A DNA stretch of 64,000 nucleotides from the NCBI GenBank assembly GCA_963771845.1, contig CAVYVC010000005.1, forward strand, positions 62,001 through 126,000. Reading direction: 5' to 3'. Origin of the DNA: VAZQ01 sp963771845 (GTDB lineage: Bacteria; Pseudomonadota; Alphaproteobacteria; Rhizobiales; Xanthobacteraceae). The notes beneath the pieces were generated by a model. The model ran no database searches. It had not been told where the DNA came from and saw only the letters and a program-made list of their open reading frames with translations. A program made the position numbers and the translations under genes. This document shows, in pieces, positions 35,723 through 44,303 of the stretch; the first letter of the stretch is position 1; every line of letters starts with the position of its first letter.

Positions 35723-36234
35723 GAGCAGAAAAGATCAAGTTGCGGTCCTCTCAAGGGCTTCCTCGACTTGGGGCTTTTTCGCGACTTGGCTTTCAGCGGC
35801 TTATGGTTTGGTCGCCACGGTTGCGGATCAGTCAGAAAGCGGAAGCGTTCAAGCTCCGGCCAATCAACCTCCTCCACTGTGATGTCAAGCGATCGTTCGA
35901 GCCACGCGGCCACAAGATGACGATGGCACCAACAGCGCCCAGCGGCGATATCGCGAGCGACCTCGAAACAACAGAGCACAGGAATGTTGTCGCTGCCCGC
36001 CAATTCTTGCAGACGCGCCACCACCGCGCCGGCATCGAGCCTAGCCAGCTGCGCGCCGAAGCGGTTTTGATACTCCTTGGGCGAGACCGATCGAAACCAT
36101 GGCCCCGGCGCAAGTGCCCGATAGGTCAGGATGTCCTCATCGCGCTCGTTCCTGGGTATGCCGCGCGAGATCCCGATGCGCACATGATCAGCCGGCAAGG
36201 GCACAAACCACGACGCCGTCTTAATGGCCGTCAT
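35704..36234 (-). CDS. DUF488-like protein coupled to a serine recombinase
   Basis: 176 residues. ASWFVPLPADHVRIGISRG, TYRALAPGPWFRSVSP, YQNRFGAQLARLDAGAVVARL and the Cys-His tail CCFEVARDIAAGRCWCHRHLVAAWLE fit the DUF488 pattern, in which a Cys-x-C-H-R-H cluster may hold a metal. The Lys/Pro-rich tail (about 145-170) is variable. The ATG overlaps the recombinase stop (ATGA), so the two are co-translated. A decayed second N-terminus lies at 37161-37232. Molecular role unknown. Confidence 0.6.
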   Translation of the reverse strand: MTAIKTASWFVPLPADHVRIGISRGIPRNERDEDILTYRALAPGPWFRSVSPKEYQNRFGAQLARLDAGAVVARLQELAGSDNIPVLCCFEVARDIAAGRCWCHRHLVAAWLERSLDITVEEVDWPELERFRFLTDPQPWRPNHKPLKAKSRKSPKSRKPLRGPQLDLFCSDRTSG

Positions 36235-36836
36235 CGCGCGACCAGTTCGCGGCTGATTCTTTGCACCGTGCCGGTGCCGACCTGGAAGCGTTCCGCGATC
36301 TTTCGCAAGCCTGGACGGTCCTGCTGAGCGAGAGCCGCGGCAATGGCGCGCTCGGTCTGCTCGCTGATCTTCGGCCGTCCGAGAACAATTCCTTGAGCCC
36401 GCGCTCGTGCGAGCCCTGCGCGCACGCGCTCCTGGATCATCGATCGCTCGAATTCGCCGAAAACGCCGAGCATCTGAAACAGCGCCTTGCCGGCAGGAGT
36501 CCGGGTGTCGAGGCCCTGCTGATGCAGGAACAGGTCAACGCCGGCCGAATGGATCTCCGAGAGGAAGCTAACCAGGTCTTGAAGGGAACGCCCCAGGCGA
36601 TCGACGGACCAGGCCATTATGAGGTCGAACCTGCGTCTGGTCGCGTCGCGGCAGAGCGCGTCAAAGGCCGGCCGCTTATCGCGGCCCTTGGCACCGCTGA
36701 TGCCATGATCCTGGTAGACGCGGATGATCTCGCAACCGATCTTGGCCGCGACCTCGCGCAGTTCACGCTCCTGGTTGGCGGTGGTCTGCTCCGCAGTCGA
36801 GACGCGGAGGTAGAGAACAGCACGTTTCATCAGCAC
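36231..36836 (-). CDS. Serine recombinase (resolvase/invertase family)
   Basis: 201 residues. The nucleophile is S13 in VLYLRVSTAEQT; QDHGISGAKGRDKRPAF, AWSVDRLGRSLQDLV and GEFERSMIQERVRAGL are resolvase-family blocks, and a C-terminal helix-turn-helix (GLRKIAERFQVGTGTVQRIS) binds DNA. Size fits Tn3-type resolvases and invertases. It could start at the second Met (residue 3). No transposase of the Tn3 type accompanies it. Confidence 0.9.
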   Translation of the reverse strand: MLMKRAVLYLRVSTAEQTTANQERELREVAAKIGCEIIRVYQDHGISGAKGRDKRPAFDALCRDATRRRFDLIMAWSVDRLGRSLQDLVSFLSEIHSAGVDLFLHQQGLDTRTPAGKALFQMLGVFGEFERSMIQERVRAGLARARAQGIVLGRPKISEQTERAIAAALAQQDRPGLRKIAERFQVGTGTVQRISRELVAR

Positions 36837-37273
36837 TTCTCACACCGTTGATGCAGTGGAGAGTACCTTCAGCGGCGCGAGCGAAGTACAGGAAAGATTA
36901 GTTTTCCGCTACATGGTTGACGTGTCTCCGTGCCGTTTTCGAGCATTGTTTTTGTTGCCTTTTCGACTGCAAAAGCTCGCGTCGCGCACGAGGTTTTTTG
37001 TACAGGGTCCCGTCAAAACCGATGCAGCGTGTGCCGTCTCAGCGATTGAATGAGATCGACGCCGCGCCTTACGGCGGCCCGTCAACGCGCTTGCGCACCC
37101 GGGGATGGCCATCATAGGTGAGTACGCGGTTTGCCTTACTCAGCGATCCGCCTAACAGCTATCCGCGCGATGCCGCGCGAAATGCCAATCCGGATGTGAC
37201 CAGCCGGCAAGGGCGCGAACGAGGACGGTGGCAAGAGCGGCGCGAGATATGCAACGCCTGGCGGCGGTGGTGC
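36837..37273. other. Non-coding stretch with a DUF488 gene remnant
   Basis: Bases 37161-37232 on the minus strand encode SFAPLPAGHIRIGISRGIAR, close to the N-terminus of the intact DUF488-like protein one kilobase away. No start codon or continuation is present. The rest shows no supported gene. Confidence 0.55.
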
Positions 37274-37612
37274 TCAAGTTCTGCGAGAACGGTTTCCCGC
37301 AAATGCAAGCACACAGCGTGCCACATCGATGTTGCGATACGCCACCGCTAGGTCGGCCATTTGAATGCCTTTACTGGCACGAGATTTCGGCAGTGAGCGC
37401 ACATCGGCAACGAACCAACGTACCGTATCGCCGCTCTGAAGATCGGTGAGAGAGGCAAACTCGCGCCACGCGATGTCGCCACAATCGAATGTTTGTTGCG
37501 AATGACGGATCATTGCAGCAAGCGGCGGCTCAGCCTCTTGGAGGCGTTCCGGTCCGACGGGCAAAGCCCGGCCGCTAGGGTCGCGCAGATAACCAATCAC
37601 AAAGTCAGTCAT
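37274..37612 (-). CDS. Unknown protein, second gene of a coupled pair
   Basis: 112 residues (MTDFVIGYLRDPSGRAL...). No family recognised; it is acidic in the middle (DCGDIAWREFASLTDLQSGD) and basic at the end. The ATG overlaps the stop of the gene upstream (ATGA), which sets the start over a longer frame. Confidence 0.5.
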   Translation of the reverse strand: MTDFVIGYLRDPSGRALPVGPERLQEAEPPLAAMIRHSQQTFDCGDIAWREFASLTDLQSGDTVRWFVADVRSLPKSRASKGIQMADLAVAYRNIDVARCVLAFAGNRSRRT

Positions 37613-37938
37613 TCGGCGGCCTCCACTTGCGCAGGGCTCTGCCCCGCCGCCGGCAAGCGGGACAGAACGGTCGAGTGGTAGGGACATGCGTGCTCTTGCG
37701 TGAGCGCCTTGCGCCGGCTGTGTAGGGCCATGATCGTGAGAAGGAAGTCCGCCGCTTGGGGCGGATTCGCCGCATCGCTGATCGGCTCAGACCTGCCGTT
37801 GGTCAGCTGGAACCGCTCGTAACGAAATTCCCAGGCAGCGATCTGCTGCGCCAGAAACGAGCGGCGCTTGGCCTCGGCGGCAAGCGTTTTCAGATGGGCG
37901 TCGACTCGTGTCAGAAACTTGTTAGTTCGATCGTTCAT
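37609..37938 (-). CDS. Unknown protein, first gene of a coupled pair
   Basis: 109 residues (MNDRTNKFLTRVDAHLKTL...). Mostly helical and charged; FLAQQIAAWEFRYERFQL and LLTIMALHSRRKALT are its clearest helices. No family recognised. It overlaps the next gene by four bases, so the two were probably inherited together. Confidence 0.5.
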   Translation of the reverse strand: MNDRTNKFLTRVDAHLKTLAAEAKRRSFLAQQIAAWEFRYERFQLTNGRSEPISDAANPPQAADFLLTIMALHSRRKALTQEHACPYHSTVLSRLPAAGQSPAQVEAAE

Positions 37939-38245
37939 ACCTGCAAGTCTTGCAGGCGCTGCGGCTACGGCAAGTCATTTCCGCTCAGTGCCCGAAAGAA
38001 TCGAGGCTGAAGTTAACTCAGCGTCACCTGAGTAAGTGCGACCGGAGCAGTCCTGCACGCCGGCAATGCTGAGTAACAAAAGTCGCCGCGTGCGCCACAA
38101 TGTCGGGCTCTCACACGTTGAGCTTCGAAGCTCGTTGCGCGTTCCGCCGGACCGAATAGTTCAGCCCCGAACATCCGCAATGGTCTGATTGCGGACGCAA
38201 AATTGGGAGGAGATCGAACGGCGGCTATGTGCCAGGAGGAGACAT

Positions 38246-38314
38246 ATGGCACCGCAGCAAGGGCAACGCTATTCGGCGACAGAAACCGAAAAGGGTTTCA
38301 AAGTGGTCCGTTAA
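38246..38314 (+). CDS. Possible 22-residue peptide with a strong ribosome site
   Basis: AGGAGGAGAC lies right before ATG 38246, giving one of the best Shine-Dalgarno matches in the window. The frame encodes MAPQQGQRYSATETEKGF and four more residues, then TAA. It converges on the haemoglobin gene and shares four bases with its end. Function unknown; it could be chance. Confidence 0.3.
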   Translation: MAPQQGQRYSATETEKGFKVVR

Positions 38315-38691
38315 CACTCAACACACTCTTTTTTGAGGCTCTGAACGAACGCAACCACTTCGCTCTTTTCCGCGTCGGGCACCTGGAACTTCGCCAGAGT
38401 CGCGGCGGCATGACCGAGAAATACATTCCAGTCGCTCTCACTGATGCGCATCCCTTTGTGGGTGAGCGTCATGTCTCTGCCGCGATAGTACATTGGGCCA
38501 CCCGCGCTCGCGCAAAGGAAGTCGATGAGGAGTTGCTTTTCCCGCATTATGCCATCCTCTCCGCGATGCGCCCAGAAGCGCCCGAGCTGTGGATCGGATC
38601 GGAGCCTTGGCAGGAGATCATTTGCCACTGCGGCGATTGCGTTATATCCGCCAAGGCGCTCGTACAGAGTCTTCGTCGCGTCATCACTCAT
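38311..38691 (-). CDS. Group 1 truncated haemoglobin
   Basis: 126 residues of the 2/2 globin fold. TLYERLGGYNAIAAVANDLL and FWAHRGEDGIMREKQLLIDFL are typical, and H78 (YRGRDMTLTHKGM) is the proximal haem ligand. Truncated globins bind O2 or NO, often in NO detoxification or micro-oxic respiration. No NO-related genes are adjacent. A plain gene in otherwise mobile surroundings. Confidence 0.88.
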   Translation of the reverse strand: MSDDATKTLYERLGGYNAIAAVANDLLPRLRSDPQLGRFWAHRGEDGIMREKQLLIDFLCASAGGPMYYRGRDMTLTHKGMRISESDWNVFLGHAAATLAKFQVPDAEKSEVVAFVQSLKKECVEC

Positions 38692-38815
38692 TCTGTCATC
38701 CTCAAAGTTCGCCGCACGCCAGGCTGCGGTGCAAAAATTCTTCCAGTCAATCCATCAAACAGGAAATTACGCCAAGCGGAATGGGGTTTGGAGGTCAAGT
38801 TGCGCGGCAGGAACC

Positions 38816-39639
38816 TTAAGCCGCGCATGGCAGCGATGGGCCGCGGCGGCCATGGATGTCCTCGGCCTCCTGCAATTGCTCCGTCGCATCGACGCCGCTG
38901 CCGGCCGCGCGCGCCGCCTGTACCTGCGCTAGCCGGGAGAGATCGGTGTTGCGCAGCACGAGACTGATATCGGGGTGCGCGATGAGCCGGCCCTGTGCAT
39001 CGACGACATAGGCCGCCCCGCGCTCGCCGACCTTGATCTGGGAGATCACGTCCCAGATGAGCTTGAGATTGACCTCGGCGACGCTCACCCCCGCATCGCG
39101 TCGGGTACCGGTGAGCGCCAGCGTCATGTAGGGCTCGGACTCGCGGCGGAAGTAGACGGGCCCGTAATAGACCTTGTGCGCAACCGCTTCGGCGAATTTC
39201 GGATCCTTGGAGAAATCGGTCTTGCTTGCGACCACGTCCATGGCCAGGCGCGAGACGCGCAGCTGCTCATGCCCGGTTGCGTCGAGCTGCGAAAGCTCGG
39301 TGATCGCCGGCACCTGGCGCAGGAGCCGCAATCCGTCGAAACGGCGCTGATCGATGGTGCCGGCCGCCATGGGAGCTGCGTGGTCCACCCTACCTGGCTC
39401 TCGATTTCCTTTACGAACTGGCTGATCTTGGCCGCGGCCGCCTCGGCTTGCTCGCGCTGGATGCGGATTAGGGACGCCTTGTGCTCCTGAAATGAAAACC
39501 AGACCTCGGACAATCCGTTCGTAAGCAAAGCAACGCAAACGACGGCCAGGAACAGCCCGACATATTTGCGAAACAGGCGTCCGTGCGCCCGCGGCTTCTC
39601 AGGTTGCGCAACAGGCGCCACGGTTCCGGGTGCCCTCAC
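38816..39639 (-). pseudogene. Truncated, frameshifted Cache-domain sensor
   Basis: The N-terminus (GTG 39639) gives a transmembrane helix (RLFRKYVGLFLAVVCVALL) and a periplasmic start through QFVKEIESQVGWTTQLPW. A one-base loss at about 39361-39372 shifts the frame. It continues as AGTIDQRRFDGLRLLRQVPA, GPVYFRRESEPYMTLALTG, GAAYVVDAQGRLIAHPDISL, a double-Cache sensor. It then ends in an unrelated tail before any kinase, cyclase or HAMP domain. The GTG overlaps the stop of copy C, so the binding protein and sensor were once co-translated. Confidence 0.75.
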
Positions 39640-40628
39640 TCGATCACCTCGTCGGCAATTGCGACTAATGTCGGCGGCGGCTCGAGTCCGAGTGCCTTCG
39701 CAGTCTTGAGATTTATTGCTAATTCAAATCTATCTGGCGATTGCAAAGGCAGATCAGCCGGTTTTGCTCCTTTCAGGATGCGGTCAACATAGCCGGCTGC
39801 ACGACGGAAAATATCCGCAGTGTCAGGGCCGTAGGATATTAAACCGCCTTCGGCCACGAACTGTCGGTAGACTGATATCGCCGGCATTCGCTGTCGCAGC
39901 GTTAGCTGTGCGATCAATCGAATGTTGTCGATGATGAAAATATCTGACGCCGCGATCAAGCCGTTGCTCGGATCGCGTGCAAGTTTGGCGATGGCGGATT
40001 GGATATCATCCGTCTGACGAACAGCCAACGCTGTAACATCGACCTTCGTCGATTGCGGCACAGCCTCGAACGAACGAAGATAAACGTCATAGTACGGAGC
40101 CGTCGCGGGGTTGAACATCAAGTTAGCCCGAGAAATCTGGGGCGCCACGTGTTTGAGCATTGTCAACCATTTCCCGATCAAATCCGGCTCGATGAAGCTG
40201 AAACCAGTAACATTCCCGCCCGGATGCGCAGCGCTCGAAATAAGGCCTTGGCCCACCGGATCGTTCACCATCGCAATTACAATGGGAACGGTGCTTGTCG
40301 CCTGCCGCAGCGCGCTCAATACCGGTGTGCTATTCCCGACGATTACATCCGGCTTCAGTCGTACCAGTTCCGCCGCATACTCACGGCTGCGGTTAGGATC
40401 ACTGGCAGCAAATCGGTAGTCGGCCCGAATATTTTGTCCCTCCACCCATCCCAGGTCGCGTAATCCCTTTTGGAATGCCTTCACGCGTGATCGTGTTTCC
40501 GGATGACCGTCAGCCAGTCCAAGAAGCACGCCGATATGCGGCGTCCCCTCCTTCGGCTGCTGCGCGCCCGCCGCCAGCGGCCAAGCGGCCGCGCCGCCGA
40601 GAAGCGATATAAACTCGCGCCGCCTCAT
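39636..40628 (-). CDS. Orphan ABC substrate-binding protein, copy C
   Basis: 330 residues, MRRREFISLLGG with an AGAQQ cleavage region, first subgroup (IGKWLTMLKHVAPQ), SAAHPGGNVTGFS and AIADEVIE. Its TGA overlaps the GTG of the Cache sensor pseudogene, the only copy joined to a signalling gene. It has the palindromic element at 40665-40705 and the 100-base spacer repeat just beyond. Confidence 0.83.
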   Translation of the reverse strand: MRRREFISLLGGAAAWPLAAGAQQPKEGTPHIGVLLGLADGHPETRSRVKAFQKGLRDLGWVEGQNIRADYRFAASDPNRSREYAAELVRLKPDVIVGNSTPVLSALRQATSTVPIVIAMVNDPVGQGLISSAAHPGGNVTGFSFIEPDLIGKWLTMLKHVAPQISRANLMFNPATAPYYDVYLRSFEAVPQSTKVDVTALAVRQTDDIQSAIAKLARDPSNGLIAASDIFIIDNIRLIAQLTLRQRMPAISVYRQFVAEGGLISYGPDTADIFRRAAGYVDRILKGAKPADLPLQSPDRFELAINLKTAKALGLEPPPTLVAIADEVIE

Positions 40629-40664
40629 GGGAAGCCTCCCGTGCCGACCCGTCGAGCAAAGTTG

Positions 40665-40705
40665 AGACTATCACAGGAAGCCTGTGTTGTGCAGCACGGC
40701 AAAAA
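40665..40705 (-). promoter_or_regulatory. Upstream palindrome element of copy C
   Basis: On the minus strand TTGCCGTGCTGCACAAC is followed by AGGCTTCC and TGTGATAG, about 40 bases before the start. Matches the elements before copies B, F and J. Confidence 0.5.
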
Positions 40706-40753
40706 CTGACCGCCCAATTCCGAGATGGCTCAATGGCACGCATTACCGCGCCG

Positions 40754-40850
40754 CGCATTGCTGTCTGCTTCACCCCAGTTAGCGGAAGCGGTTCGCGCAG
40801 CCAAGCGCTTCCGAGTCGTGCCATAACCGGCTGTGAGCAATCGCAGCAAA
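40754..40850. repeat. Spacer repeat, copy 1
   Basis: Contains TTCACCCCAGTTAGCGGAAG, CGGTTCGCGCAGCCAAGCGC and TTCCGAGTCGTGCCAT. Further copies are at 42948-43060 and 44170-44281. Each lies 110-130 bases upstream of a minus-strand binding-protein unit. Confidence 0.75.
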
Positions 40851-40858
40851 ATGCCGCT

Positions 40859-41842
40859 CTATTCGATCACCTCGTCGGCACGGGCGAGCAGAGTAGGTAG
40901 CACTTCGAGGCCGAGCGCTCGCGCGGTCACAAGATTGATGACAAATTCGAACTTGGTGGCCTGCACGACCGGCAGATCGGCAGGCTTGGCGCCTTTGAGG
41001 ATTTGACCGGCATAGACGCCGACCTGACGCCACATGTCCGGAATATCGGTCCCATAGCTCATCAGCCCTCCGGCTTCGACCTCCTCGCGAGTGGAAAAGG
41101 CCGAGGGAATCCCGTGGCGCGTCGCAAGCGTCACAAATTGGACGCGCCGGCTGATGAAGAACGTGTCGGGCGCGACAACCACGGCATCGGCACGGTCGCG
41201 CACGAGGGTGGCGAATGCTGCCTCGATTTCGCCGCTGGTGCTGGCATTGAGGATCTGAATTTGCAGTCCGATAGCGCGAGCAGCTTCCGGCAGGTCTCGC
41301 AAAGCGGCCTCGGCGCTCGGCACGTTACCCGGATTGATCAGCACGGCAACGCGAACGGCCCTGGGCGCCAGCTCGTGCAGCAGACCCAGCCGCTTGGCCG
41401 CGACCTCCCAGATGAAAATGTTGATGCCGGTCGCATTGCCGCCTGGCCGGGCAAGGCTCGACACCAGACCCAGCTTCACAGGATCCTCGCCGACCCCGAA
41501 GACGATCGGGATTGTCGTGGTGGCGGCTTTAGCCGCACTCGTAGCAAGCGTGCCACCGGGCGTGGCGATTATGGCTACGCGGCGACGAACGAGGTCGGCC
41601 ATCAGCGTCACCAGTCGGTCGTATTCGCCGCTGAACCAGTGGTACTCCACAGCCACGTTTTGGCCTTCGACGTAGCCGGTTTCGCTGAGGCCTTTGCGGA
41701 AGGCGGCTACCCGGGAAGCTGACGCATCGCGCGACCCAGCGTTGACAACGCCAATGACTGGGATAGCGGGCTGCTGCGCGCGCGCGGCCAACGGCCACGC
41801 TGCCGCGCCGCCGAGCAGCGTGATGAACTCGCGCCTTCTCAC
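40859..41842 (-). CDS. Orphan ABC substrate-binding protein, copy D
   Basis: 327 residues, GTG start (VRRREFITLLGG, RAQQ), second subgroup (AKRLGLLHEL), with ARPGGNATGINIF and RADEVIE. It begins inside the stop of copy E (GTGA) and has no promoter of its own, so E and D form one transcript of two different binding proteins. Cys residues are absent from the mature part, as in most copies. Confidence 0.83.
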   Translation of the reverse strand: MRRREFITLLGGAAAWPLAARAQQPAIPVIGVVNAGSRDASASRVAAFRKGLSETGYVEGQNVAVEYHWFSGEYDRLVTLMADLVRRRVAIIATPGGTLATSAAKAATTTIPIVFGVGEDPVKLGLVSSLARPGGNATGINIFIWEVAAKRLGLLHELAPRAVRVAVLINPGNVPSAEAALRDLPEAARAIGLQIQILNASTSGEIEAAFATLVRDRADAVVVAPDTFFISRRVQFVTLATRHGIPSAFSTREEVEAGGLMSYGTDIPDMWRQVGVYAGQILKGAKPADLPVVQATKFEFVINLVTARALGLEVLPTLLARADEVIE

Positions 41843-42819
41843 TCGATCACCTCGTCGGCGGCGGCGTGAATGTGCATCGGCACGGCAAGGCCGAGCGCCT
41901 TTGCGGTCGCCAGATTGATGACGAACTCGAACTTGGCTGCCTGCTGCACCGGCAGGTCGGCCGGATGTTCGCCCTTGAGAATCCTCCCCGCATAGACGCC
42001 ACCCTGGCGATAGGCATCGGTGAAGCTGGTGCCGTAGCTCATCAGGCCGCCGGCCATGACGAACTCGCGTTGCGCGTGGGCTGCCGGCACTCCGTGGCGC
42101 ATCGCCAGCGATGCCAGCAGCCGTAGGCGGCCCCCGAAGTATGCGCCGGCTCCAATAAACAGCGCGCCGGCTTTTTGCTCGACCATGGAAGCGAAGGCTG
42201 GCTCCAAGTCCCGATCGGTCCTGATTCCAACAACGAAAAGCCGCTGCCCGACGGCCTGCGCCGCGACCTCGACATCGCGCCGTTCCGCCATGCCTTCGGC
42301 GGTGCCCGGATCCACCAGCACGGCGATCGTCGCCGCGTTGGGCACAAGTTGGCGGAGCAACTCCAGCCGCTTGCCAGAACTGCCGCCCGTCAGGAAGCTG
42401 ATGCCGGTGACGTTCCCGCCGGGCCGGTTGAAGCTTGTCACCAGCCCGTCCCGGATCGGATCGGTTCCGGTCACAAACACGATCGGTACCGTGGCGGTCG
42501 CGGCCTTGGCCGCCAGCGCAGCTTGGGTGTTGCTGACAATCACGGCGACCGGCTTGCGGATCAGCTCGGCGACAAGCGCCGGCAGGCGGTCAGGCTGGTC
42601 GTCCGCCCAGCGGTATTCGATGGCGACGTTGCGGCCTACGTCGTAGCCGCTTTGGCCCAGACCGGCCCGCAATGCTTCCATCAGATTGGCAAACCCCTCC
42701 GCACGCGAACTCCGAAGCATTCCGACCACCGGCAGTGTCGCCTGCTGCTGCGCGTGCGCCGCGAGCGGCCAAGCGGCCGCCGCACCACTGAAAACACGAA
42801 GAAATTCCCGTCGCCTCAT
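41839..42819 (-). CDS. Orphan ABC substrate-binding protein, copy E
   Basis: 326 residues, MRRREFLRVFSGAAAAWPL with AHAQQ, second subgroup (GKRLELLRQL), FNRPGGNVTGIS and AAADEVIE. First gene of the E-D pair. Its upstream element at 42843-42882 is nearly the same as that of copy A, 12 kb away, suggesting A and E are recent relatives in their control region if not in protein. Confidence 0.83.
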   Translation of the reverse strand: MRRREFLRVFSGAAAAWPLAAHAQQQATLPVVGMLRSSRAEGFANLMEALRAGLGQSGYDVGRNVAIEYRWADDQPDRLPALVAELIRKPVAVIVSNTQAALAAKAATATVPIVFVTGTDPIRDGLVTSFNRPGGNVTGISFLTGGSSGKRLELLRQLVPNAATIAVLVDPGTAEGMAERRDVEVAAQAVGQRLFVVGIRTDRDLEPAFASMVEQKAGALFIGAGAYFGGRLRLLASLAMRHGVPAAHAQREFVMAGGLMSYGTSFTDAYRQGGVYAGRILKGEHPADLPVQQAAKFEFVINLATAKALGLAVPMHIHAAADEVIE

Positions 42820-42842
42820 GCCGCGCCCTCATGCTCAAGGCG

Positions 42843-42882
42843 CAGTATGGTATCCGCTCAAGCGAGTGCTTTGATAGGGGCT
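42843..42882 (-). promoter_or_regulatory. Upstream element shared with copy A
   Basis: CCCCTATCAAAG, ACTCG, TTGAGC and GATACCAT in order on the minus strand, 24 bases before copy E. See 31166-31204. Confidence 0.5.
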
Positions 42883-42947
42883 GAAAACCGGCTTCGCTAC
42901 TGCAACATGAGGTGCTGGCCAAGGACCGCTTCGGGTCAATAGTTTGC

Positions 42948-43060
42948 ATTACCGCACCGCAGCATTCCTGTCCGCTTCACTCCAGTTAGCGGAAGCGGTT
43001 CGCGCAGCCAAGGGCTTCCGAGTCGTTCCATGGCACCGCCCGTGAGCAGCTGCAGCAAAA
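42948..43060. repeat. Spacer repeat, copy 2
   Basis: TTCACTCCAGTTAGCGGAAG, CGGTTCGCGCAGCCAAGGGC, TTCCGAGTCGTTCCAT, then GAGCAGCTGCAGCAAAAT. Lies between the end of copy F and the start of copy E. Confidence 0.75.
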
Positions 43061-43066
43061 TAGAAG

Positions 43067-44056
43067 CTATTCGATCACCTCGTCGGCGGCGACGAGCAGG
43101 CCTGGCGGCAGCGTCAGGCCGAGTGCCTTCGCGGTTTTGATATTGACGACGGTTTCGTACTTGGTTGGCACCTGCACTGGAAGGTCAGCAGGCGTGGCGC
43201 CGCGCAGGATGCGATCGACATAAGATGCCGCAGTCCGATACTGGTCAGCACGATCGGTGCTGTAGCATATGAGACCACCTGCCACGACGAAGAAACGGTC
43301 CGAGTAGACTGCGGGCAAGCGGTGCCGGGCCGCGAGCGCGATGATGAGGTCGAGATGAACGTTGGTGTTAGTATCCGGAGGCAGGAGCAAGCCGCCATTG
43401 GGCACGCGCGCAAACGCATCGAGCGCGCGCTCAATGTCGTCGGGCACGTCATCAATGGGCGCGAGCACTAGCTCGATGCCGAGCGAGGAAGCTGCGACCT
43501 GGGCCGGGCCGAGGTAGAATTCATAATAGGGAGCAGTCTTGGGATTGATCACGAGCGCGGCGCGCGCAAGATTTGGCGCGATCTCCTTCAGCAACGCCAG
43601 CCACTTGCCGACGATGCTCGCCTCGAACAGCAGAAAGCCCGTGATATTGCCACCCGGCCGCGCCAGGGTGGCAACGAAACCTGAACCGATAGGGTCAGCA
43701 AGCTGCACAAACACGATCGGAATCGTGCGAGTCTCCCGTTGCAGCGCGGTGACGATCGGTGTCGAACTAGCGAGAATCACGTCAGGTTGGAGGGCTACCA
43801 GCTCTTTCGCCAGCACTTGCGCCTGAGCACCGGCAGGTGCAAAGCGGTAGTTGATCCGGACATTGCGGCCCTCCAACCATCCGAGCCTGTCGAGCCCCTG
43901 CTGGAATGCCGCGAGTTTTGCTTTCGTGTCTGGATCGTCCTCGGCGAACCCCATGAGCACGCTTATGCGCCGCATTCCGTCCGGCTGCTGCCCGCGCGCC
44001 GAAAGCGGCCATGCCGCCGCGCCGCCAACCAGCGTGATGAACTCGCGTCGCCTCAT
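43067..44056 (-). CDS. Orphan ABC substrate-binding protein, copy F
   Basis: 329 residues, MRRREFITLVGG with SARGQQ, first subgroup (VGKWLALLKEIAPN), ARPGGNITGFLLF and VAADEVIE. Followed by the spacer repeat and then copies E-D. It has the palindromic element at 44081-44132. Confidence 0.83.
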   Translation of the reverse strand: MRRREFITLVGGAAAWPLSARGQQPDGMRRISVLMGFAEDDPDTKAKLAAFQQGLDRLGWLEGRNVRINYRFAPAGAQAQVLAKELVALQPDVILASSTPIVTALQRETRTIPIVFVQLADPIGSGFVATLARPGGNITGFLLFEASIVGKWLALLKEIAPNLARAALVINPKTAPYYEFYLGPAQVAASSLGIELVLAPIDDVPDDIERALDAFARVPNGGLLLPPDTNTNVHLDLIIALAARHRLPAVYSDRFFVVAGGLICYSTDRADQYRTAASYVDRILRGATPADLPVQVPTKYETVVNIKTAKALGLTLPPGLLVAADEVIE

Positions 44057-44080
44057 CTGCTGTCCTCAAACCGAGGATTG

Positions 44081-44132
44081 CACCCTACCACACCCATGGT
44101 AGGAAATACCGCGTTGTGCAGCACAGCAAATT
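44081..44132 (-). promoter_or_regulatory. Upstream palindrome element of copy F
   Basis: On the minus strand TTTGCTGTGCTGCACAAC, then GTGTGGTAGGGTGC, ending about 25 bases before the start. Best match to the element of copy B. Confidence 0.55.
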
Positions 44133-44169
44133 TGCCTGCCGATTGACGGCTTTGGGTCAAAACCTGAGA

Positions 44170-44281
44170 TTACCGCAGCGCTGCATTGCTGTCCGCTTCA
44201 CCCCAGTTAGCGGAATCGATTCGCCCAGCCAAGCGCTTCCGAGTTGTGCCATGAGCCGACGTGAGCAGGTGCAGCAAAAAG
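44170..44281. repeat. Spacer repeat, copy 3
   Basis: TTCACCCCAGTTAGCGGAAT, CGATTCGCCCAGCCAAGCGC, TTCCGAGTTGTGCCAT, then GAGCAGGTGCAGCAAAAA. Lies between the end of the TAXI protein gene and the start of copy F. Confidence 0.75.
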
Positions 44282-44303
44282 CACCTTCGCGTGATGAAGC
44301 CAA

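Noticed and set aside
35690..35725. Integron attC-like site (GCTAACC ... CGTTCGG)
   Set aside because: No GTTRRRY core in the right place, no paired R/L boxes and no integron integrase.
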